The notes under the pieces: model-generated | What the model saw: only the letters and a program-made list of their open reading frames with translations | The model's database searches: none | What the model was told of the DNA's origin: nothing | Source of the DNA: JBAWXE01 sp037144255 | GTDB lineage: Bacteria; Bacteroidota; Bacteroidia; Chitinophagales; Chitinophagaceae | Assembly: GCA_037144255.1 (NCBI GenBank) | Contig: JBAWXE010000118.1 | Span: 1-6,701, forward strand | Direction of reading: 5' to 3' | Length of the DNA: 6,701 bases | Shown: positions 1 to 5,739 of the stretch, piece by piece | Layout of the letters: each line of letters starts with the position of its first letter | How positions within the stretch are numbered: the stretch's first letter is position 1 | Program-made: the position numbers and the translations under genes

Positions 1-4
1 ATAT

Positions 5-1222
5 TTAACTGAATACTTTTGAACTTTCTATTTGCTCAATAAATGTTTCAATTTTTGTAATGCTTTGACCTTCTGAATAAAAGCGTAGGTCACACAGGTC
101 ACCTTCAATTATTAAAGTTGGAATACCTAGTTTTTCTTTAATTCGTTGTGGCATTCCGAACCTAGAATTTGAATTATTAAAGCAAGTTTTCGCATTGTGG
201 AAAATCATACCATCAATTCTAAAATCTTTTATCAAATTAGTAAGGATAAGCTCCTTTGCTTCTTCACTTCTATTAATAAATATTTCAGTATATGCCTTTG
301 CAGATGATTCAAATGGGTCTTTTTCGTCGAAAGCATCAAACACCCAGCTATTACAATAGGTAGAAGCTACAATAGCAGCATTGTTTTGAGAAAAAAGATC
401 TGCTAATGATCTCAGCTTACCCCATATTGGCATGCCATCCCAGTAAATTCGACATTTTTCATGCTCTAAGAATCCGATGCCTTTATTTACATTTTCCTTT
501 AACTCTTCTAGAAGAATGCCATAATACTCTTTAGCTATCTCAGTGCCCCTTAATACTACAATTGGCCCCATATGTATAGTAGCATCAAAGAAACTTATTG
601 GTGCAGGTGTTGTTCTAGCTGTCCATAATACTTGTTTCCATAGATCGGTTGCCTCTTTACTTAATCTTAATACTTCTCTAAAACGATCTATATCAAATTT
701 GTTACCACTAACTACTTCACAAAGTGGTACCAACTTTTTAAATTGAGATGCTACATCATCAATTTCAAATTGCCCTACATTATCCAAATACCTGGGTGGC
801 ATGATACCATATATAGGCACATTGAATTCTTGAGCATAATAATTGAACCAATCCTGTACTTCTCTACACTGATTGGTATTATAAACAATTATATCAGGTC
901 TAGGAGGTCCATCTAAATTATAATGCTCTGTAAGTGGTGTTTGTTTTTTTAAATAGGATCCAATATCAGCAGTTAAGTATGAACAAATATCGTTTGAGTA
1001 GCCAAATTTTGCTGTTTCTGGTATAAAATCACCAGCAGTACGAGTGGCACCCAATAATGCACCATGATTTTCTGGAAAATGTACTTCAAAACCAAATGAA
1101 CGCAATAACTCAGCAGGTCCTACACTAGTACACCATGCTATCTTTTTATTTGTATCCTTCAATCCCCGAAAGTAATTTCCCATTACTTCCTTTAATATTT
1201 TCGCTGATTGTATCTTATACAT
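5..1222 (-). CDS. BcrB/BcrC/HgdB-like subunit (2-hydroxyacyl-CoA dehydratase D component family)
   Basis: This 405-residue cytoplasmic iron-sulfur protein belongs to the family that holds the catalytic subunits of class I benzoyl-CoA reductases and of 2-hydroxyacyl-CoA dehydratases. It is complete, from ATG 1222 to TAA at 5-7. It is a clear paralogue of the bcrB product in this window: MGPIVVLRGTEIAKEYY, AAIVASTY, and EGDLCDLRFYSEGQ parallel MGPLFTAFRGTEKAVEYY, AVIVASTY and ESDLVDPRYFSYAN. Cys80 (SNDICSYLTADIG), Cys119 (TNQCREVQDW) and Cys347 (NAKTCFNNSNSR) form the three-cysteine pattern expected for a [4Fe-4S] cluster, so it is probably functional. DGMPIWGKLR and FGMPQRIKEKLGIP are more HgdB-like than Thauera BcrC-like. 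It may serve as the BcrC partner of BcrB, or be an extra subunit for a modified aryl-CoA, or half of a separate dehydratase; no second dehydratase subunit is visible here. It starts 11 nt after the synthetase stop, with no Shine-Dalgarno sequence, and is the last gene before the window edge. Confidence 0.85.
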   Translation of the reverse strand: MYKIQSAKILKEVMGNYFRGLKDTNKKIAWCTSVGPAELLRSFGFEVHFPENHGALLGATRTAGDFIPETAKFGYSNDICSYLTADIGSYLKKQTPLTEHYNLDGPPRPDIIVYNTNQCREVQDWFNYYAQEFNVPIYGIMPPRYLDNVGQFEIDDVASQFKKLVPLCEVVSGNKFDIDRFREVLRLSKEATDLWKQVLWTARTTPAPISFFDATIHMGPIVVLRGTEIAKEYYGILLEELKENVNKGIGFLEHEKCRIYWDGMPIWGKLRSLADLFSQNNAAIVASTYCNSWVFDAFDEKDPFESSAKAYTEIFINRSEEAKELILTNLIKDFRIDGMIFHNAKTCFNNSNSRFGMPQRIKEKLGIPTLIIEGDLCDLRFYSEGQSITKIETFIEQIESSKVFS

Positions 1223-1233
1223 ATCAAGTTGCT

Positions 1234-3363
1234 TTATCTGATTTTTATTCTAGCATCTACTACTATAGTATTGCTTTCAAATGCCATGATAGGATTCAAG
1301 TCCATTTCTGTTATTACCGGAAAATCAGTTACAAGCTGCGATAAACGTTGTATGATCTCAATTACGTTTTCTTTATTTATTCCCTTTTCTCCTCTTATAC
1401 CGTCTAGCAATTTGGATGTCTTGATATTACTAAGCATCTCAGTTGCCTCTAATTTTGTTACCGGAGCAATTTTAAATACTACATCCTTTAACACCTCAAC
1501 ATAAATGCCACCTAAACCAAACATGATCATATGTCCTAAACAGGGTTTTGAAATCACGCCTGCAATGAGTTCCCTACCCCCCGGTAAAAATTTTTGCACC
1601 AGAAATTTCAGATCACTTACCTGAAATTTCTTTTTCATATTCTCAACTATATTTCTTGTTTCTTCAGCTGATTTAACATTAATAGCAACTGCCCCCATTT
1701 CACTTTTGTGAATAAGTGTGGATGCATCAGCTTTTAATACAACTGGGTAACCGATTTGAGATGCAGCATTGACAATATCATTAGTATCGATAGCAATTCT
1801 CCAATCTGCCACAGGTATTTTATATGCTGATAAAAGTTTGTAAACATCATATGCTGAAAGGAAATCACTATTTGACTGCGTTGCGTTTTTAATGATCTTT
1901 TTTGCCTCATTCATATTAACATCAGCAAAGGCAGTTGCTTCTCCAATATTTCTCTTTTGAATTTGACTATATTTATATAAGGCACCCATTGCTTTAGCCG
2001 CAGTAGTAGGAAAGCTATAGCATGGTACCCCACCGTCCTTTAGAATTTTGGCTGTTTCTTGAAAACGCTCCATACTCAAATTGGTCATGAAGTTGCATAT
2101 GATAGGTTTCTTCTTCAAATTGCTCACTTCTACAATTTGGCGAGCTACCTCATCAGTATCAATAAATGGTGCTGTAACATAATTAATGAATATAGCATCA
2201 ATACTATCTTCTACCATCATTACATCTAGTGCACTTCTAAATTGCGGGCCACCACCTGTAGCTACAACATCAATAGGGTTTCCTATAGTTGCTTCAGGTA
2301 GCATAGTTGCTTTTAAAACATCAATTGCCTTTTGTGATAGTGCCGGTATTTGCAAACCTGCATTGATAAGTTCATCTGTTGCTATAACAGCTGGACCTCC
2401 AGTATTAGTGATGATACCTACTTTATTGCCTTTAGGAATTGGTTGTGTGGCAAATGCCATTGCTGTCTGACACATTTCCTCTTCATTATTAAAAGTTAGT
2501 ATGCCAATTTTTTCAAAAATTAATTCTGTTGAAATATCTATCCCAGCCAAAGAACCAGTATGTGATGCAGCTGCTTTAGCACCTTCTTCAGTCCTCCCTG
2601 CCTTCATAGCAAGAATCGGCTTCCTTTTAGCTACAACCTTAGCAATCTGCATGAATTCTTTAGGGTTAGAAAGCCCTTCAGTATATAGCATAATAGCTCT
2701 GGTGCCTTCATCCTCACCATAATATTCAATAACATCTGATATAGACACATCACAGGCATTGCCATTTGATGCATACATTCTCATGCCAATACCGAGATCA
2801 AATAAACTTTGCATCATGAATGCACCTACTCCTCCACTCAAGGCTACGATCGAAATATATCCTGCATCTGGAAAAGTGAATGTAAAATCGCAATAAGCCT
2901 TGTATTCCGGATCTGTATTAATGATACCTTGACAATTAGGACCAAATATTCTGATCCCATATTTCTTAGCAGTTGCTAAAAATTCATTCTGAAGTTTGAT
3001 GCCTTCTTCTCCCATTTCACTAAAGCCTGCAGAATTGATGATAACAGCTTTTATTCCCTTTTTACCACAATCCTCTATTATTTGAGGAACAAATAAACTA
3101 GGGATGATCACATGTGCTAGATCTATCTCGTTTGGTACATCAAAAATTGTTGGATATGCTTTGATACCTCTTATTTCATCAACTTTAGGATTTATGGGAT
3201 AAATTTCACCTGTATAGCCATAATGGACAAGGTTTTTTATGATCACATTCCCAATAGAAAGTTCCTTTGTAGAGGCTCCAATAATGGCAATAGAATGAGG
3301 ACTAAATAGATAATCCAGTTCGTGAGTCACCTTTTTTGATGATTGCTTTACTGTTTCTATCAT
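1234..3363 (-). CDS. ADP-forming acyl-CoA synthetase, fused alpha-beta chain (acetate-CoA ligase family)
   Basis: This family interconverts acyl-CoA + ADP + Pi with free acid + CoA + ATP through phosphohistidine intermediates. The 709 residues carry the alpha part first: a CoA-binding Rossmann domain (about 17-145; SPHSIAIIGAS, GEIYPINPK, FGPNCQG), then succinyl-CoA-synthetase-like flavodoxin folds (about 165-470; VALSGGVGAF, YASNGNACDVSISD). The catalytic loop AAASHTGSLAG holds the probable phosphorylated His268, and ITNTGGPAVIATD follows. The beta part is an ATP-grasp domain from about 495 to the end (YPVVLKADAS, HKSEMGAVAINV with probable second His552, GGRELIAGV, MFGLGGIYVEVLKDV, EMDLNPI). 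The order and length are those of single-chain ACD enzymes. ATG 3363 is the first ATG, GTG or TTG in this open frame after a stop at the bcrD end; no Shine-Dalgarno sequence is visible. It sits 55 nt after bcrD and 11 nt before an HgdB-like gene, which suggests an aromatic or alicyclic acid substrate. That is inferred; acetate, propionate or phenylacetate remain possible, as does protein acetyltransferase-related descent, though no GNAT domain is present. Confidence 0.9.
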   Translation of the reverse strand: MIETVKQSSKKVTHELDYLFSPHSIAIIGASTKELSIGNVIIKNLVHYGYTGEIYPINPKVDEIRGIKAYPTIFDVPNEIDLAHVIIPSLFVPQIIEDCGKKGIKAVIINSAGFSEMGEEGIKLQNEFLATAKKYGIRIFGPNCQGIINTDPEYKAYCDFTFTFPDAGYISIVALSGGVGAFMMQSLFDLGIGMRMYASNGNACDVSISDVIEYYGEDEGTRAIMLYTEGLSNPKEFMQIAKVVAKRKPILAMKAGRTEEGAKAAASHTGSLAGIDISTELIFEKIGILTFNNEEEMCQTAMAFATQPIPKGNKVGIITNTGGPAVIATDELINAGLQIPALSQKAIDVLKATMLPEATIGNPIDVVATGGGPQFRSALDVMMVEDSIDAIFINYVTAPFIDTDEVARQIVEVSNLKKKPIICNFMTNLSMERFQETAKILKDGGVPCYSFPTTAAKAMGALYKYSQIQKRNIGEATAFADVNMNEAKKIIKNATQSNSDFLSAYDVYKLLSAYKIPVADWRIAIDTNDIVNAASQIGYPVVLKADASTLIHKSEMGAVAINVKSAEETRNIVENMKKKFQVSDLKFLVQKFLPGGRELIAGVISKPCLGHMIMFGLGGIYVEVLKDVVFKIAPVTKLEATEMLSNIKTSKLLDGIRGEKGINKENVIEIIQRLSQLVTDFPVITEMDLNPIMAFESNTIVVDARIKIR

Positions 3364-3418
3364 AACACTATTTCGTATTTTGAGAATATTTCCAATTCCA
3401 TATACATCTATTCTGTCT
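3364..3418 (-). other. 55-nt spacer between bcrD and the acyl-CoA synthetase gene
   Basis: This is the longest non-coding stretch in the window. It is AT-rich. I see no stable hairpin followed by a T run, no convincing promoter of the -35/-10 type or of the Bacteroidota TTTG type, and no Shine-Dalgarno sequence next to the synthetase ATG. The synthetase frame is open across the whole spacer but contains no ATG, GTG or TTG. Read-through from bcrD into the synthetase gene is therefore the simplest reading. Confidence 0.55.
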
Positions 3419-4261
3419 TTAGGCCACTACAGCTGATTTTTTTTCTAATAATTTGTAGTGCCTGTACCCTCCCCATATAGCTGCTCCTATTGCACCTGCA
3501 TATATAGAATCAGGATGTGCTTTGATAACAAAATCTTTATTACCTTCTTTTAGGGTTTCTTCAATTGCTTGAATCATGCCTTTGTTCAATGCCATTCCAC
3601 CTGTTAATACAATTGGTGATTCTGCTCTTAATGAGCCCAATAGCTTTATAATGCGAGATGCTATTGATAAATGGATTCCTTTAATGATATCAGGTGTTTT
3701 GATACCTCTTGATACCATATTGATCACATCTGTTTCTGCAAGAACAGCGCATATACCTGATGAAACCTCAGGATTATCAGATTCAAGAGAGATAGCACCT
3801 ACCTCATCAATACTTAAACCCAAATAGCGTGAAATATTCTCAAGAAATTGTCCGGAACCAGATGCACATTGTCCGGTCATTTTATAATCTTCTACTCTGG
3901 CATCTTTATTTATTCTAATGGTACGAACATATAATGCTCCTAGATCTACAACTGTTCTTGCATCTGGGAAAAAGAAATGAGCGCCACGAGAATGTGTGGT
4001 CATGCCATAAAAGTGTCCTCGTTTCCTTTTTACCAAATCACCTTCACCTGTAGAGGCCAGATATGCAATGTCTTCGTATCTCAGATTGTGTTTATCTAAC
4101 ATCAATTGTACCATTTCATCTGCTACTTGTGTTGGATTACGTTTTCTGATTTTCTCAGTATGCTTGTCTATCAATTTTGGATCTTCAGAATATTCCATCA
4201 ACACTAGTTTGATGAAATTACTTCCAACATCGATCCCCATAGTATATATATTCTTATTCAT
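3419..4261 (-). CDS. bcrD: Benzoyl-CoA reductase subunit D (BadF/BadG/BcrA/BcrD ATPase family)
   Basis: This is the compact ATPase subunit that pairs with BcrA; together they hold one bridging [4Fe-4S] cluster and drive electrons into the BcrB/BcrC half. The 280 residues match the family length of about 280. In order they show the phosphate loop GIDVGSNFIKLV (9-20), the STGEGDLV switch region (70-77), GHFYGMTTHSRGA (82-94), VVDLGALYVRT (104-114), QCASGSGQFLENI with cluster Cys132, GICAVLAETDVINMVSRG with Cys171, LTGGMALNKGM (219-229) and HPDSIYAGAIGAA (249-261). Cys132 and Cys171 are the expected pair of cluster ligands. The ATG at 4261 is preferred over the internal Met8, because starting there would remove most of the first beta strand before GIDVG. 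No Shine-Dalgarno sequence is visible. An A8 run near the 3' end (bases 3437-3444) leaves the frame intact. The strong match to Thauera BcrD, recalled from memory, and its place right after bcrA make the call firm. Confidence 0.95.
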   Translation of the reverse strand: MNKNIYTMGIDVGSNFIKLVLMEYSEDPKLIDKHTEKIRKRNPTQVADEMVQLMLDKHNLRYEDIAYLASTGEGDLVKRKRGHFYGMTTHSRGAHFFFPDARTVVDLGALYVRTIRINKDARVEDYKMTGQCASGSGQFLENISRYLGLSIDEVGAISLESDNPEVSSGICAVLAETDVINMVSRGIKTPDIIKGIHLSIASRIIKLLGSLRAESPIVLTGGMALNKGMIQAIEETLKEGNKDFVIKAHPDSIYAGAIGAAIWGGYRHYKLLEKKSAVVA

Positions 4262-4289
4262 ACATTAGATTTTCATTGTACAGAAATGA

Positions 4290-5708
4290 TTATGCACTTA
4301 TTTTTTTAGCACTTGGTAAATCAACATTGATATTTCTTCTTGCAAACATGGCACCACCCAAGGCTCCCATGAATATTGAATCAGTATGAATATTTATTTT
4401 TATATCACCATAGTTTTCTTTAACTAATTGTGCCAAATATTTGATTACAGCCTGGTTTCTTGCAACACCACCAGTAAATGTGAATTCATTGAACACACCT
4501 CCAGAGCGAGCTATTAGAGACATGGCCCTCATTATAATAGCCTTATGTAACCCTCCAAGAATATCCTCTCGTTTTTCACCAATATTTGTAAGTTCTCTAA
4601 GCTCAGCTCCGGCAAACACCGTACAAGTAGAGCAAATAGGTACTTCCTTTTCAGCCTTCATAGCCATGGGGCCTAGTTCGTTTAGAGAAATACTCATCTC
4701 ATCAGCAATATATCCCAGATACCTTCCACAGCCTGCTGCACAACGGTCATTCATTTGAAAACTTGTAACAAGGCCATACTTATCTACTTGTATTGCTTTA
4801 GTGTCTTGTCCTCCAATATCCAATACTGTACGTGTTTCAGGGAAAACAGCATGTGCACCAAACGCATGACATAAAATTTCAGATCGGATACAATCTTCGG
4901 GGAAAGGTAGCAAAGCTCTACCGTAACCAGTTCCGGTCATGTTGGCGATATTGAACTCTAAATTTGCTACTTCATATATTCTATCTTTTAAAGACTCAGA
5001 TACATTATTGAAATCTCCTTTTAATAGATACATCTCTGCATCAAAATTCCTTTCACTTTCTATTGGCAATTGTTCTGGTTTGTCCGGTAGATTATGATAT
5101 TTATCCTTTAACAGATCTATTGCTTGTTTTATTAGTGATTCAAAATCAAAATTGACTATCTCATTTTCTGCAGCAGTGATACTTTTATCCCATATAGTCA
5201 TCAATGGTTCAAAAAGAGAGATATCAAATTTCCCTACCTCTTCATTATATTTTTCAGATACTATATCTCTAAAAAATTGGTTTTTTGATCCAAGGTTACC
5301 ATAGATATAATCATGTTTTATCTTTGGCTTTATGGTTTTTCTGATCTTTCTTAAATGATCTAGTAGTATATCATGCTTTTCTCCTTGGAAATAATTATCA
5401 CATGATTTTAAAAGCTCATCACCTAATTTGTCAATTCTTACCTTGAATTGTTCATACTGGAATATACTTTCAAGATCAGATAAGTATTTTTTATACTGAG
5501 GCTTTTGTTCAATTTCTTTACTCAAATTCTTTTTGAGAATAGAAAACCTAGCATTATAGATAGCTTCCATTCTAGCAATATCTGCAGCAACAGAATAATT
5601 TGCTCTGGTATTAGTTATACCACGACCAATTATCTCATCTTGTTCGTTGATGATCACTGCTTTGGATGTAGTTGATCCAAGATCGATACCTAAATAATAT
5701 TTGCTCAT
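4290..5708 (-). CDS. bcrA: Benzoyl-CoA reductase subunit A (BadF/BadG/BcrA/BcrD ATPase family)
   Basis: This is the larger of the two ATPase subunits that couple ATP hydrolysis to electron transfer from ferredoxin to the catalytic BcrB/BcrC half. The protein has 472 residues with an ASKHA-type split nucleotide-binding fold. The N-terminal phosphate loop is GIDLGSTTSKAV (residues 7-18), and the second lobe begins near 255 with TGTGYGRALLPFPED. VLDIGGQDTK (295-304) and FTGGVARNQ (411-419) are nucleotide-site motifs. Cys323 in NDRCAAGCGRY and Cys362 in CSTCTVFAGAEL match the positions that ligate the [4Fe-4S] cluster shared with BcrD; Cys327 and Cys359 are additional. Residues about 58-250 form a Lys/Glu-rich, probably helical insertion that BcrD lacks, as is usual for BcrA. 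The ATG start gives the phosphate loop at the normal distance, and AAGGAA lies 12 nt upstream. It sits 31 nt after bcrB and 28 nt before bcrD, so it is surely co-transcribed. A plain HgdC-type activator is excluded by the insertion and the companion BcrD. Confidence 0.95.
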   Translation of the reverse strand: MSKYYLGIDLGSTTSKAVIINEQDEIIGRGITNTRANYSVAADIARMEAIYNARFSILKKNLSKEIEQKPQYKKYLSDLESIFQYEQFKVRIDKLGDELLKSCDNYFQGEKHDILLDHLRKIRKTIKPKIKHDYIYGNLGSKNQFFRDIVSEKYNEEVGKFDISLFEPLMTIWDKSITAAENEIVNFDFESLIKQAIDLLKDKYHNLPDKPEQLPIESERNFDAEMYLLKGDFNNVSESLKDRIYEVANLEFNIANMTGTGYGRALLPFPEDCIRSEILCHAFGAHAVFPETRTVLDIGGQDTKAIQVDKYGLVTSFQMNDRCAAGCGRYLGYIADEMSISLNELGPMAMKAEKEVPICSTCTVFAGAELRELTNIGEKREDILGGLHKAIIMRAMSLIARSGGVFNEFTFTGGVARNQAVIKYLAQLVKENYGDIKINIHTDSIFMGALGGAMFARRNINVDLPSAKKISA

Positions 5709-5720
5709 CGTTATTTGAGT

Positions 5721-5726
5721 TTCCTT
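5721..5726 (-). promoter_or_regulatory. Shine-Dalgarno-like site of bcrA
   Basis: The minus strand reads AAGGAA here, 12 nt before the bcrA ATG. The spacing is longer than the usual 5-9 nt, so it may be weak. It is the only purine-rich, GGA-containing site placed before any of the four starts visible in the window, and it lies in the 31-nt gap after the bcrB stop. Confidence 0.4.
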
Positions 5727-5739
5727 ATTTAAAATTTAG

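Noticed and set aside
1234..3363. Protein lysine acetyltransferase of the Pat type
   Set aside because: Such proteins add a GNAT domain to an ACD-like body. Here the chain ends with the ATP-grasp domain at residue 709 and both catalytic histidines are present.
3437..3444. Run of eight T on the plus strand, read as a terminator tail or frameshift site
   Set aside because: It lies inside bcrD as an A run in the coding strand, with no hairpin beside it, and the reading frame continues normally to a family-like C-terminus.
4238..4240. Met8 as an alternative start of bcrD
   Set aside because: Starting there would remove most of the first beta strand before the GIDVG loop, and there is no Shine-Dalgarno sequence in front of it.
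543..4758. Several plus-strand open frames of 66-105 codons
   Set aside because: Each lies opposite one of the well-supported minus-strand genes. Their translations show no recognisable domain and no start context, so they are antisense shadows of AT-rich coding sequence.
3419..5708. Reading the two ATPase genes as activators of a 2-hydroxyglutaryl-CoA-type dehydratase
   Set aside because: Dehydratase activators are homodimers from a single gene. Two different ATPase genes, one with the BcrA insertion, next to a clear bcrB point to a benzoyl-CoA reductase.
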